This document shows, one piece after another, positions 50,100-60,300 of a stretch of DNA of 64,000 bases (position 1 is the first letter of the stretch; each line of letters starts with the position of its first letter). The notes under the pieces were generated by a model. The model was given only the letters and a program-made list of their open reading frames with translations. It did not search any database and was not told the DNA's origin. Both the position numbers and the translations under genes were made by a program. Origin of the DNA: Veillonella parvula DSM 2008 (GTDB lineage: Bacteria; Bacillota; Negativicutes; Veillonellales; Veillonellaceae); contig NC_013520.1 in assembly GCF_000024945.1 (NCBI RefSeq), forward strand, positions 482,001 through 546,000, in the 5' to 3' direction.

Positions 50100-50320
50100 T
50101 TTAGGGTGGATTAGTAGAGTAGATAGTGCCTAATCTACTTCATACACCATACGCACTGCATGCGGAGGTATATATTGTAAATAGTGGTAGATTTTTTCTG
50201 TGTTATTAATAGGTATATTGTTATATTTAATCTAGGAATATTAGAGGTTAATTTAAATGAATAGTCCCTATAGATAAGCCGTTAGTAAGTAACTTATCTA
50301 TAGGTCTATTCCTATATACC
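50100..50320. other. Candidate origin of transfer (oriT)
   Basis: This gene-free stretch beside the relaxosome gene is dense in inverted repeats. GGATTAG/CTAATC and AGTAGAT/ATCTACT lie near 50108-50139. CGCA-CTGCA-TGCG lies near 50151-50163. A large dyad has arms CCTATAGATAAG (50267-50278) and CTTATCTATAGG (50293-50304), extended by GAATA/TATTC outside. TAGGAATA (50233-50240) can also pair with TATTCCTA (50307-50314), giving alternative folds. This is the pattern of an oriT for MobF systems, but no nic site was identified. The rest of the gap up to 50459 shows nothing further. Confidence 0.5.
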
Positions 50321-50459
50321 TAGTTTTTTACATTAATTTAGAAATTAATTCATTATATTTGTAAAAAAAAGACACTAAAGACTTGTATTTTAGCCTCTAG
50401 CGCCTCTCGCTGCATAGATTTAAAGTGGTATTTAATTTGTGCTTTTTTCTAAAGCTTGT

Positions 50460-50549
50460 TCAATCTCGAACATATTTAATTTTGCCATTAGGAAGTTCGA
50501 TAGGAAAATATTTACGTTTTTGTTGAGAATAATTTGGATTTGTTTGCAT
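50460..50549 (-). CDS. Possible 29-residue micro-protein
   Basis: A short frame opens with ATG at 50549 and ends with TGA at 50460. Its product (MQTNPNYSQQKRKYFPIELP, then NGKIKYVRD) is basic and rich in Tyr, Asn and Lys. An AAGGA lies upstream near the end of the excisionase gene, suggesting coupled translation, though the spacing of 11 bases is long. It could be a real peptide or a chance frame. Confidence 0.3.
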   Translation of the reverse strand: MQTNPNYSQQKRKYFPIELPNGKIKYVRD

Positions 50550-50563
50550 ATAATGGGATATCC

Positions 50564-50743
50564 TTATTGAATATTAAAATTAGCTTTACAATAGTCATCT
50601 AAAGCATTTTCTGGGATTAGTATTTTATGACCTATATGAATGCAATTTAAGTTTTTAGTTTTAATTAGATTGTAAATGTGACTCATACTTACATTTTTTG
50701 CAAAGTATTCCTCAGCAGCTTCGCGTACAGTGTAGAGTTTCAT
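50564..50743 (-). CDS. Excisionase-like helix-turn-helix protein
   Basis: This small protein of about 59 residues is of the MerR/excisionase (helix_turn_helix-17) type. TVREAAEEYFAKNVSMSHIYNLIKTKNLNCIHIGHKILIPE shows the paired helices and the wing with a glycine turn. Proteins of this sort direct the integrase toward excision. The ATG at 50743 is preferred because GAGAGGTG stands six bases before it. It diverges from the XRE repressor, with which it shares the operator region at 50806-50886, and is the first gene of the leftward transcript, preceding the transfer genes. Confidence 0.82.
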   Translation of the reverse strand: MKLYTVREAAEEYFAKNVSMSHIYNLIKTKNLNCIHIGHKILIPENALDDYCKANFNIQ

Positions 50744-50805
50744 TCTGCTCACCTCTCGTTGTGTAAAAATAGATAATTAGATATAATTAAATAATAGGAA
50801 ATTTA

Positions 50806-50886
50806 ACCACTTAAAGTTCTTTTAAATGGTAAATATATTTCTTTTTGGTTAATAAATTAACTAAAAAGAAATTTCTTGTGAGTTAA
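50806..50886. promoter_or_regulatory. Multi-site operator between excisionase and XRE repressor genes
   Basis: Two 16-bp half-sites, ATTTCTTTTTGGTTAA (50837-50852) and its inverted copy (50857-50872, one mismatch), form a 36-bp near-perfect palindrome. A third half-site, ATTTCTTGTGAGTTAA (50871-50886), matches 13 of 16 positions in direct orientation. A further dyad (50806-50830; ACCA...TGGT) flanks it. The layout resembles a phage-style switch, with the XRE protein as the likely ligand. Confidence 0.65.
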
Positions 50887-50939
50887 TTATATTATATATG
50901 AAATAAAAAAACAATAGAAAATAAATGAAAGGGTATTTT

Positions 50940-51779
50940 ATGGGATTTTTTGACTCTTTGATGAATGTTCATATTACAGATATGTCTATTAAGAGTGAAT
51001 TTTCTAATAGATTGGAAATATTAATTCGAGAGTTTGGTTTACAAAAAAAACAACTTGCTAAAGAACTTGGGGTATCGGCTGTTGCAATTACAAAATATGC
51101 AAAAGGGCTTTCTATGCCTTCATTTGAAATTATATCTGCCATTGCTGATTATTTTAATGTAACTGTAGATTTTCTCTTGGGAAGAACGGCAATTCCTTTT
51201 TTAGAAAAAGATTTTGTATATTTCCGTCCTATAGGAAAGATTAATTATAGTTTTTATATATATAATAAGGATCAAGAGAAAGAGAAACTTGAAGGAATTT
51301 TAGAATATATCTTTGGGTTAACTGTATGGAACATGGAGTTACCTAAAGATGAAACAGCTTTAAATCAATTTTTGTGCTTTAAATTTTTAAAAGCGGATAG
51401 TAACCAACGCTTATATGAAGCCCTTTTCCTAACAGATGAGTTGAATGTTAGAGAGTTTTTATTTGAGATGGAAAAAGCACTTGGATTTCCATTTATGAAT
51501 GATTACGCTGGTCCAATGTCAGTAGACTCTCAATATCTTGCAAACTTATTGATTTGGAATGAGGCTAGTATTAAACCACCTATAGGTAGCTTACCACTTA
51601 ACGAGCCACAGTATTTAGCTACTTTATCGAAACCAATATCTAATGAAAAAGTTCGTTTAAATTATATGTCAACAAGTGGAGCCATGCCTCATATGACTAG
51701 GTGGCTTGCCATGAGTGAGGAGGAGCGAAGAGATTTGTTGATGAGACGTTTAAGGCGTATTAAAAGAAGTTTCAAGTAG
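50940..51779 (+). CDS. XRE-family transcriptional regulator (element repressor)
   Basis: This protein of about 279 residues has an N-terminal Cro/CI-type helix-turn-helix (LQKKQLAKELGVSAVAITKYAKGLSMPSFE, about residues 35-65, followed by IADYFNVTVDFLLG). A C-terminal region of about 190 residues resembles no domain I know. It has no LexA-like Ser/Lys protease motif, so SOS cleavage is unlikely. The ATG at 50940 follows AAAGGG; an earlier in-frame ATG at 50925 has no site. It probably binds the operator array at 50806-50886 and keeps the transfer genes silent. It also precedes the restriction-modification operon by 23 bp and may regulate it. Confidence 0.82.
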   Translation: MGFFDSLMNVHITDMSIKSEFSNRLEILIREFGLQKKQLAKELGVSAVAITKYAKGLSMPSFEIISAIADYFNVTVDFLLGRTAIPFLEKDFVYFRPIGKINYSFYIYNKDQEKEKLEGILEYIFGLTVWNMELPKDETALNQFLCFKFLKADSNQRLYEALFLTDELNVREFLFEMEKALGFPFMNDYAGPMSVDSQYLANLLIWNEASIKPPIGSLPLNEPQYLATLSKPISNEKVRLNYMSTSGAMPHMTRWLAMSEEERRDLLMRRLRRIKRSFK

Positions 51780-51802
51780 TAATGGTAATAAAGGAGAATA
51801 TT

Positions 51803-53743
51803 ATGATTAGAGATAATATTGAGGCAAATAAATTTATAACACCGAATAGTTTAGACGTCGAGCTTTTAAAAATAAATTTTCCGTATTTTTTTAATGATTC
51901 TGGAGAATTCCTATTAGAGCAATTTAAGCAACAATTAAAGAAACAAGATATTACTTTCAATAAAGAAGGATATGAATTAAATTTTTTAGGAAAGGCTTAT
52001 GCTAGATATCTAAGTGGAGCAAAAACAGAAACCTTTCTTGCACCTCATGTTGAACATAATAGATTAGATAAAAATAAAAATAGTGAGAATGTTTATATAA
52101 TCGGCGATAACCTTGAAGCATTAAGACATTTGCTTGGTTCGTATATTGGAAAAATTAAATGTATTTATATTGATCCGCCATATAATACAGGAGAAGATTT
52201 TATCTATAATGATTCTTTTACCTTTACTGCAGATGATTTAGTGGATCGTATTGGAATCGATAGACAGGAGGCCGAACGCATTCTTGATTTAAATGGTAAG
52301 TCCTCGCATTCTGCTTGGCTAACATTTATGTACCCTCGTTTAGTTTTGGCAAGACTACTTTTGAGAGAGGATGGTGTTATATTTATTTCTATTGATGATA
52401 ATGAGTATGCTAATTTAAAGCAAATTTGTGATGAAATATTTGGTGAAGAAAACTTCCAGGCTGATGTTGCTGTTGTAGCAAACCCTGGAGGACGAGATTA
52501 TAAGAATATTGCTATAACAAATGAGCATCTTTTGATTTACACTAAAACTATAGAAACTGAATTAAATGAATTAGAGAAAAAGGTAGAGTTTAAAAGATTT
52601 GATTCTAAGGGCGGTTATGAACTAAGAGAATTAAGAAATCGTAATCCTAAGTTTACTAAACGTAATCGGCCTAATTTATATTATCCATTTTTTATTAATC
52701 CTAATAGTATACAGGAGGATAATACATGTTTAATTAGCCTTGAGGCGAATGATGAATTTTTTATTGAGGTATATCCCAAAAATTCAAAAGGAGAGGATAG
52801 TTGTTGGCGCTGGGGAAAGAATAAAAGTTTAGAAAATATTAATTCTACCAGCTTTGATCTGTCTAATTTAGTAGCTCGTAAAAAAAAGAATGGTGGATAT
52901 AATATTTATGAAAAATCTAGAAAAGCAACAACAAAAGCAAAGTCGTTATGGAATGGTGTAGGATATAGAACTGAAGATGGCACTCGTTCTTTTAATGAGT
53001 TATTTGAAGAAAGCTATTTTGATCATCCAAAATCTCCAGAATTAATTAAACAATGCTTAATTATAGGTATGTCAGAAGATGATATTGTTTTAGATTTCTT
53101 TAGTGGTTCGGCTACAACAGCAGAAGCTATTATGCAGTTAAATGCATCAGATTTAGGAAATCGTAAATATATTTTGGTCCAGTTGCCAGAATCAATAAAT
53201 GAAAAAGAGCTTGCCTATGGAGCCGGTTATAGAACTATTGATGAAATTGGTAGGGAGCGAATATCTCGTGCGGCTAAAAAAATAAATCAAGAATATGGGG
53301 TAGATATTGATAAAGGATTTAAGATTTATGAAATTAAACCATTAAGTAATAACATTCTAGATAAGCTTGATATGTTTGATGCAGATAGTTTAATTCTTGA
53401 GGATATGGTGAAATTATTTGATACGGACTGTTCACAAGGAAAAAATGCTATATTGATGACGTATAAAATTATGGATGGTTATGGTTTTACTAGTTCGATA
53501 GCACCATATCAATTAAAAAACTATGTTGCTGATAAGATTGAAGATAGTCTATATATTATAGAGAACGGATTAGCATCAGAAGATGTGTTCGAGTTAATTA
53601 AGCAACTAGAAAATAGAACATTAAATATAAATAGATTAGTCTTATATAGTTATTCAATTGAATTTAGTGTTCTTCACGAATTAAGAAGAAATATTTCTAA
53701 TTTACAAAATAATAAGCATGTTGAATTGATAGAGAGGTATTAA
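51803..53743 (+). CDS. Type III restriction-modification DNA methyltransferase (Mod)
   Basis: This protein of about 646 residues is the modification and specificity subunit of a type III system. It methylates an adenine on one strand of a short asymmetric site. Motif IV DPPYNTGEDF (Asp near residue 124) precedes motif I DFFSGSATTAEAIMQL (near 431), the order of beta-class amino-methyltransferases. The variable middle (about 220-400) is the likely target-recognition region. The ATG at 51803 follows AAAGGAG. No long simple-sequence repeat is seen inside, so phase variation by slippage is not obvious. The res gene begins two bases after its stop. Confidence 0.93.
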   Translation: MIRDNIEANKFITPNSLDVELLKINFPYFFNDSGEFLLEQFKQQLKKQDITFNKEGYELNFLGKAYARYLSGAKTETFLAPHVEHNRLDKNKNSENVYIIGDNLEALRHLLGSYIGKIKCIYIDPPYNTGEDFIYNDSFTFTADDLVDRIGIDRQEAERILDLNGKSSHSAWLTFMYPRLVLARLLLREDGVIFISIDDNEYANLKQICDEIFGEENFQADVAVVANPGGRDYKNIAITNEHLLIYTKTIETELNELEKKVEFKRFDSKGGYELRELRNRNPKFTKRNRPNLYYPFFINPNSIQEDNTCLISLEANDEFFIEVYPKNSKGEDSCWRWGKNKSLENINSTSFDLSNLVARKKKNGGYNIYEKSRKATTKAKSLWNGVGYRTEDGTRSFNELFEESYFDHPKSPELIKQCLIIGMSEDDIVLDFFSGSATTAEAIMQLNASDLGNRKYILVQLPESINEKELAYGAGYRTIDEIGRERISRAAKKINQEYGVDIDKGFKIYEIKPLSNNILDKLDMFDADSLILEDMVKLFDTDCSQGKNAILMTYKIMDGYGFTSSIAPYQLKNYVADKIEDSLYIIENGLASEDVFELIKQLENRTLNINRLVLYSYSIEFSVLHELRRNISNLQNNKHVELIERY

Positions 53744-53744
53744 A

Positions 53745-56699
53745 ATGGAAATTAAATTAGCTGTTTTACCTCATCAAACAAAGTGTGTTAAAAGTATTGC
53801 TAGTGTTTTTGATTCAGTGAATATGGTAGAGACGGATGAGCCTTCTGCAAATCCTATTTTTAGTAAAGAGGATATAACACTTAAAAATAATATAGATAAA
53901 ATTCAATCAGGCTTATATGAGTCTGTTATACCGGTTGAGTCTAGAACTAGTATTGCAAATGAATTTGGTGTGGATATTAAAATGGAGACAGGAACAGGTA
54001 AGACTTATTGTTATACAAGACTTATGTATGAACTTAATAAGCTATATGGTTTTTTCAAGTTTATTATTTTAGTTCCAACGACTCCTATTAAAGAAGGAAC
54101 ACTCAATTTTATTCAGTCTAATTATGCTATGCAGCATTTTTCAGATTTATATCCAGGTAGAAGGATAGAGTTATCAGTATTAAATGTACAGAAGTCAAAT
54201 AAAGGCCGTAAAATGTTTCCTCAAGCAGTGGCAAATTTTGCTAGATCTACTGTTCTTGAGAAAAATAAAATCAGTGCGTTATTAATGACTAGTGGAATGC
54301 TTATATCTAAAACAACAATGGATACAGATTATGATCAAACTTTATTAGGTCATTATTCAAAACCTTATGATACATTAAAAGCTACTAGACCTATTGTGAT
54401 TATAGATGAACCCCATAAATTCAAGCGTGAAAATACAGCTTATAAGAGGCTGATAGAGCGAATTGACCCGTTATGTATAATCCGCTTTGGTGCAACTTTT
54501 CCCAAAAAAAGGGGACAACAAGAAAGAGATTATAATAATTTGCTTTTTAATCTTGGTGCTTGTGAAGCATTCAATAGTAATCTTGTTAAAGGTGTTGAAA
54601 CTCAATTAATTGAGCAGGAATCTTTAAATGAAACTAGAGTTAAGGTTTTAGATATTAAACATACTAATCCTAAGTCTTGTGTGATTCGAAATGAAAAAAG
54701 TGGTAAAAGTTATACATTAGCTTTAAATGATTCTTTGTCAACTGTTAGTGATGACTTTCATGGTGTAATAATTCAATCAATTGGTAAAACAGAGGAAGAA
54801 ACTATAAAAAATGGAATTACATTATCAAATGGTCAAATTCTAGCTAAAGGGGATCAAATATATGCTGGTGTATACAGTAATACATACCAGGAATTAATGC
54901 TAAAACAAGCGATTCAAAATCATATTGAACAGGAGAGAAATAATTTTTTTAGAGAAACGAAAATCAAGACCTTATCACTATTCTTTATTGATTCAATTGA
55001 ATCCTATCGTGGGGATGATGGTATAGGCCCGTTACGTTGTAAGTTTCAAGCGTTATTAGAAGATTCATTAGAGCGAGAGTATAAAAGATATGTAGAGTCT
55101 ACTAATCCGATAGAAATAGAATATTGTGATTTTTTAAAAACATCATTGCTTGATATTGCACAAACTAATGGTGGTTATTTTGCAGAGGACAATTCTACTA
55201 GTGATATTGATATACAAAAAGAAATTGAACAAATTTTAAAAGACAAGCAATCATTATTAAGTTTTAAAGATGAGTATGGTCGGTGGAATACGCGGAGATT
55301 TATTTTCTCTAAATGGACACTTAGAGAAGGTTGGGATAATCCTAATGTTTTCCAAATCTGTAAATTGCGTTCTAGTGGTTCGGAAATTAGTAAACTACAA
55401 GAAGTTGGTCGTGGATTACGCTTGCCGGTAGATGAATATGGCAATCGTTTGTCTGAGGAACAGTTTTATTTAACGTATCTTTGTGATTATTCTGAAAAGG
55501 GATTTGCAGAATCTTTAGTTACGGAGATTAATAGTGACTCTTTTCAAAAATCCATTTCAATTATGGAGCTATTACCTAAAGTCGCTGCTGATAAGGGGAT
55601 AACTCCCAATGTACTAATGGCTGAATTATTATCTAAATGCTATATTAATTGTAATGGTGAGATTTTTGAAGAAAAAGCAGAAAAATTCTTAGAGGAGTAT
55701 CCGGAATTTAATATAGGTTTAATTCAAGGAAAAGTTAGAAATAAAAATAAAGATAATAAAGGTCATGTTGGAATTCGCTCTAATAAATTTGATGAAATTA
55801 AAAATCTTTGGAAAAGTTTAAACAAAAAATATTATTTAGTCTTAGATGATATTTCAGATGAATATTTGGATAAAGCTATATTGTCTATTCTTAAAAGTGG
55901 AATTAAAGAATCTGTTTATGCTTATACGGTTAGAAAAAGTCTTGTATTTGATAAAATGCAGGCATATGTTCGTGATGAACCTACTAAATCTCAAGTTCTT
56001 GACCAGAGCATTAAATATGGAGAATTTTTAAAGCAAGTTCATCAGAATACAGGCGTACCTATTATATCCATGCATAAAGCTTTGTGCTTATATAATAAGA
56101 CTAATCCTTTAGATGATACATTCTTTAACAAGAGAACATTATCAAAGTTTATCGAACTATTTCAAGAATGGTTTGAAAAAGCCTTCTTGAAAAGATTTTC
56201 TTATAAACCTTTAGGAATAGAAAAACGAGAGACAGCTTTAACAAATTATAATGGTGAGGTTAAGAATGAAATAGCACAAGGCGTTGTTGGGATTATCCGT
56301 GATAATCAAATGAAGGTACCTGATAATTTTTTGTATGATCAAGTTGTATTTGATAGTCCTAAAGAGAAAGAAAATATTCAAAAAAGTGATATCGATGAAG
56401 TGGTTGTATTTGGGAAGATACCGAGAAAAAGTATTCAAGTTCCGCTTTATTTTGGTGGTACTACAAGTCCTGACTTTATGTATGTAATAAAAAAAGATTC
56501 TGGTTATGAAGTAAATCTTATAGTAGAAACCAAAGATATTGATCGCACCACTACTTTAAGGGGCACAGAGGGGCTTAAAATTGAATCTGCTAAAAAGTTT
56601 TTTGATGCTTTAAAAGAATCAGGTGTTAATGTTGTTTTTAAAGCGCAATTAAAAAATAATGATATTGTGCCAATGATAAAAGGGCTACAGGAAAATTAG
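53745..56699 (+). CDS. Type III restriction endonuclease/helicase (Res)
   Basis: This 984-residue partner of Mod cleaves unmodified DNA after ATP-driven sliding. The helicase motifs are in order: I METGTGKTYCYT (near residue 80), II IIDEPHKF (near 218), III RFGATFP, then LREGWDNPNVF and VI QEVGRGLRLP. The C-terminal nuclease domain has the PD-(D/E)xK pattern: SPDFMYV followed by IVETKDI (about residues 905-935). The gene appears complete and undamaged, so the system should be active. It is cotranscribed with mod. Downstream, up to attR, there is only AT-rich sequence. Confidence 0.93.
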   Translation: MEIKLAVLPHQTKCVKSIASVFDSVNMVETDEPSANPIFSKEDITLKNNIDKIQSGLYESVIPVESRTSIANEFGVDIKMETGTGKTYCYTRLMYELNKLYGFFKFIILVPTTPIKEGTLNFIQSNYAMQHFSDLYPGRRIELSVLNVQKSNKGRKMFPQAVANFARSTVLEKNKISALLMTSGMLISKTTMDTDYDQTLLGHYSKPYDTLKATRPIVIIDEPHKFKRENTAYKRLIERIDPLCIIRFGATFPKKRGQQERDYNNLLFNLGACEAFNSNLVKGVETQLIEQESLNETRVKVLDIKHTNPKSCVIRNEKSGKSYTLALNDSLSTVSDDFHGVIIQSIGKTEEETIKNGITLSNGQILAKGDQIYAGVYSNTYQELMLKQAIQNHIEQERNNFFRETKIKTLSLFFIDSIESYRGDDGIGPLRCKFQALLEDSLEREYKRYVESTNPIEIEYCDFLKTSLLDIAQTNGGYFAEDNSTSDIDIQKEIEQILKDKQSLLSFKDEYGRWNTRRFIFSKWTLREGWDNPNVFQICKLRSSGSEISKLQEVGRGLRLPVDEYGNRLSEEQFYLTYLCDYSEKGFAESLVTEINSDSFQKSISIMELLPKVAADKGITPNVLMAELLSKCYINCNGEIFEEKAEKFLEEYPEFNIGLIQGKVRNKNKDNKGHVGIRSNKFDEIKNLWKSLNKKYYLVLDDISDEYLDKAILSILKSGIKESVYAYTVRKSLVFDKMQAYVRDEPTKSQVLDQSIKYGEFLKQVHQNTGVPIISMHKALCLYNKTNPLDDTFFNKRTLSKFIELFQEWFEKAFLKRFSYKPLGIEKRETALTNYNGEVKNEIAQGVVGIIRDNQMKVPDNFLYDQVVFDSPKEKENIQKSDIDEVVVFGKIPRKSIQVPLYFGGTTSPDFMYVIKKDSGYEVNLIVETKDIDRTTTLRGTEGLKIESAKKFFDALKESGVNVVFKAQLKNNDIVPMIKGLQEN

Positions 56700-56889
56700 T
56701 AATATTAAATCAGTATCTATAATAGTTTGAATAGTTATTTTATGTAGTGGAAAGAGAAAAATGCATTTTTAGTTGCAATAAAATATATAATAGATAGAAT
56801 ATAAAGATTAAATATACTGATTGTGTAGTAAATATAATGTATATATATTATATTTACTTAAAATGTTGTATAGAAATTATTTTTTCTTT
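56700..56889. other. AT-rich right end of the element with palindrome
   Basis: There is no gene. A perfect 11-bp inverted repeat, GTAAATATAAT (56828-56838) / ATTATATTTAC (56847-56857), has an 8-nt centre. It may end the res transcript or bind integrase or excisionase near attR. Nothing else is recognisable. Confidence 0.5.
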
Positions 56890-56935
56890 CTTCTAAGCCG
56901 TGGGTCGGGGGTTCGAATCCCTCCTGGATCACCAA
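56890..56935 (+). repeat. attR: displaced 3' end of tRNA-Arg
   Basis: An exact 46-bp copy of 41379-41424. It lacks the 5' half of a tRNA and so is not a working tRNA gene. It marks the right junction of the element. Confidence 0.95.
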
Positions 56936-56944
56936 AGAAATAAG

Positions 56945-56976
56945 CGGATAGTTCATAATGAGCTATCCGTTTTTGT
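56945..56976 (+). terminator. Original tRNA-Arg terminator on the chromosome
   Basis: CGGATAG/CTATCCG with an inner CA/TG pair, followed by TTTTTG. It lies 10 bp after the attR repeat, at the same distance as the element-borne terminator after attL. Confidence 0.85.
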
Positions 56977-57303
56977 TTGCGTTTTTAGCATAGTTACACA
57001 TAAAAAAACTGTAAAAAGATAAACCTGTATTAAAAATGAATAAAATTTCATAAACTAATATATGAATGAGTAAAAAAATGTACTTATAAGATGGTATAAG
57101 TCTAAAAAAGAATTAAAATAATACTATAAAAACTGGATTTTTGTATGATGATAAAGCATGAATGAAAAATGAATTTATCTTGATTGTTATATTGATGATT
57201 TTATATAATTATAAATATTATGGTTAATTATAAGCTTTCATATGTAAGTATGAGGTTTTATAAATAGATATTTAGGTTATAGTTCTTGTAATAGGAGTGT
57301 TTC
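56977..57303. other. AT-rich leader region of the adhesin gene
   Basis: About 330 bp with no gene. It should hold the adhesin promoter; several TATAAT-like words occur (for example near 57213), but no convincing -35/-10 pair stands out. AGGAG (57292-57296) precedes the ATG. Confidence 0.5.
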
Positions 57304-60300
57304 ATGAATAAGATTTTCAAGGTGATTTGGAGCAAAAGCAAAGAGTGTTATGTAGTTGTGTCTGAGATAGCTAATAACTATAGTGCTAAAAAAGCTGTAT
57401 TGACTAGTGTTTTTGCTGTGTTGGCGGTAACTGGTGGTGCAGCTCATGTTATGGGGGCGACTTTACCGTCGGAGCTAACAGACAAAGGCTCTATTAAAAT
57501 CGGTCAGTATGCAACTACAAGTAATATGTCTAGTATAGTTATAGGGACAAGCAGTCAATTTAGAACTTCTTCAGTTGATGGGTATAGGGCAATTGGTATT
57601 GGCTCTGGGATTATTGCTAGTGGTAATAATAGTGTTTCTATCGGTGGACATTCTCGAGCAACAGAAGATCAGGCAATTGCTATTGGGGGTGCGTCTGATG
57701 ATAGTGGTGCTAAAGCGACTGGTTCTCAATCTATTGCTATCGGTGGTAATACTGTAGCTAGTGGGGATTCTTCTATTGTAGTAGGTGGTGATGACGTAGA
57801 GGTTGCATTCGCTAGAACTGTAACTTATACAGATATTAACACTGGACAAGCGAAAACTGGTACATTGAGACAGGCATCTATTGATTTGGCGAATATCCAA
57901 TTGCCTCAATATATCACCGCTACAGCTAGTCATGCAGGGACTGCCATTGGGATGAAAACTAAAGCTGGTGACTTGGGCCTTTCTCTCGGCATGGGGGCGG
58001 ATTCCGCTACTCGCCTAGATGGTAAGGCTGGTAATGTAGTTAACGCTATCGCTATTGGTGCCGGTGCAAAAGCTAATCGGGATAACTCCATTGCAATCGG
58101 TGGTGGTGCTAATACTGATGCAGCGGGTGTAGCACAAACAAGCTATACTATGAGTAATGGAGATACGGTTAACTGGGCCGGTGGTGAAAATGTGTTGCCT
58201 GGTGACGTTGTATCCTTTGGTGCTCCTGGTTATGAACGTCAGCTTAAAAATGTAGCTCCTGGTATTGTCAGTGCAACTTCTACAGATGCAGTGAATGGCT
58301 CTCAGTTATATGCAATAGCTGAGAAGACTTTATCTAAATATATTTCTATTAAATCTGATTTGGCTGGGAATAAATCTAATAAAGGTGCAGAAGCGACTGA
58401 TTCTATGGCTATAGGTCCGGATGCTTCTACAACAACTGCTGCTACTAAAGGGACTGCTTTAGGTACTGGTGCAACTGTTACTGTAGCGAATGGTGTAGCT
58501 GTAGGTTCACAGTCTAAAGCGAGCACAGCTAGCGGTGTAGCAGGCTATAATGTAAACGACTCTAGAACCGATAAATATGGTGCTTTATCCGGTAAAGCAT
58601 TGACATCTACTTTAGGTGCCTTTGCTGTAGGTAATGAGACGAATACACGTCAAATCACAGGTGTGGCTGCTGGTACAGCTGATACAGATGCTGTAAATGT
58701 GGCACAGTTAAAGAGTGTGAACTTAAAAGTAGCTGGAGACAGTGGAACAGGTGATGTTAATCTTGCTAATAGTACTTTAAATATTAAAGGTGCTGGTCTT
58801 GCTAAAACTACTGCATCTGGTAAAGATGTAACCGTAACTGTGTCTGAAAAAGCAGTTAAACAAGAAGCTGTTAAAGCGGTTACAATGGCAGCAGCAGATC
58901 CTAATGGTCCGATTACTGTGACACCTGAGCTTAGTGCGGACAAAGATACAGCAACTTACAAAGTTGGTATTGATCCAACTAAAGTAGCTGAGACTACTAA
59001 GTTGACTTATAAGGATAATGATGGTGCAGATAAGACCGTTACATTAAAGAAAGGTTTGAACTTTAAAAACGGTACTATGACGACTGCTACAACTGCTGCA
59101 GATGGAGTAGTAACGGTTGATATCAATGATGATACAAAGGCTAAAATTAATAATGCCGCAACAAATAAGCTAGATAATCTTACATCAGATGGTGAACAAA
59201 AGGTTAAGAGCTTGTCCGCATGGAATGTAAAGGCTAATAACAGTAATGCTGAAACAGTAACAGGTGGAGATACCGTTACATTTAATGATGGCTCTAATAT
59301 CGCTATTACTCAAAATGGCAAGACATTTACTGTAGCGACTAAAAATGATGTAAACTTTAATACTGTAACAGCTACGACAAAGGTGACAACACCTGCGGTA
59401 GAAGGGCTTACTAATACGTCCTGGACACCTGGTACTACTACTCCTGTTAGTGGTCGTGCGGCAACAGAAGATCAATTGAAAGCCGTTGATACACAAGTAG
59501 TAACAAATAAAGATGATATTGCTACGAATAAGGCTAATATCGATAAGAATAAAGATAATATCGCAAAGAATGCGGACAACATCACGAAAAATGCTACAGA
59601 AATTGCTACAAATAAAGGCAATATTACAACCAATACGCAGAACATTGCAACCAATACGGCAGCCTTGGCTCGTAAGATCTCTTTAGGAGGTAATACTGGT
59701 AGTACAACAGAGAAATCCTTAAGTACAGGTGATGTGAAGTTTAATGTAAAAGGTGCGGGTCTTGTAACGACTTCTGCAGCTGGTGATGATGTAACCGTAA
59801 CTGTGACAGAAAAAGCAGTTAAACAAGAGGCTGTTAAAGCAGTTACAATGGCAGCAGCGGATCCTAATGGTCCGATTACTGTGACACCGGAGCTTAGTGC
59901 GGACAAAGATACAGCAACTTACAAAATTGGTATCGATCCAACTAAAGTAGCAGAGACTACTAACTTGACTTATAAGGATAATGATGGTGCAGATAAGACC
60001 GTTACATTAAAGAAAGGTTTGAACTTTAAAAACGGTACTATGACGACTGCTACAACTGCTGCAGATGGAGTAGTAACGGTTGATATCAATGATGATACAA
60101 AGACTAAAATCAATAACGCTGCAACGAATAAGTTAGACAACCTTACTCCAGATGGTGAACAAAAGGTTAAGAGCTTGTCCGCATGGAAGGTGAAGGCTAA
60201 TAACAGTAATGCTGAAACAGTAACAGGTGGCGATACCGTTACATTTAATGATGGCTCCAATATCGCTATTACGCAAAATGGCAAAACTTTCACCGTTGCA

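Noticed and set aside
51803-53743. Phase-variable simple repeat in mod
   Set aside because: Only a short AATAAAAATAAAAAT-like run near 52070 is present. No long tetra- or pentanucleotide tract is seen and the frame is intact.
56890-56935. A fourth tRNA gene
   Set aside because: Only the 3' 45 nt of tRNA-Arg are present, with no acceptor or D-arm 5' half. It is the attR repeat.
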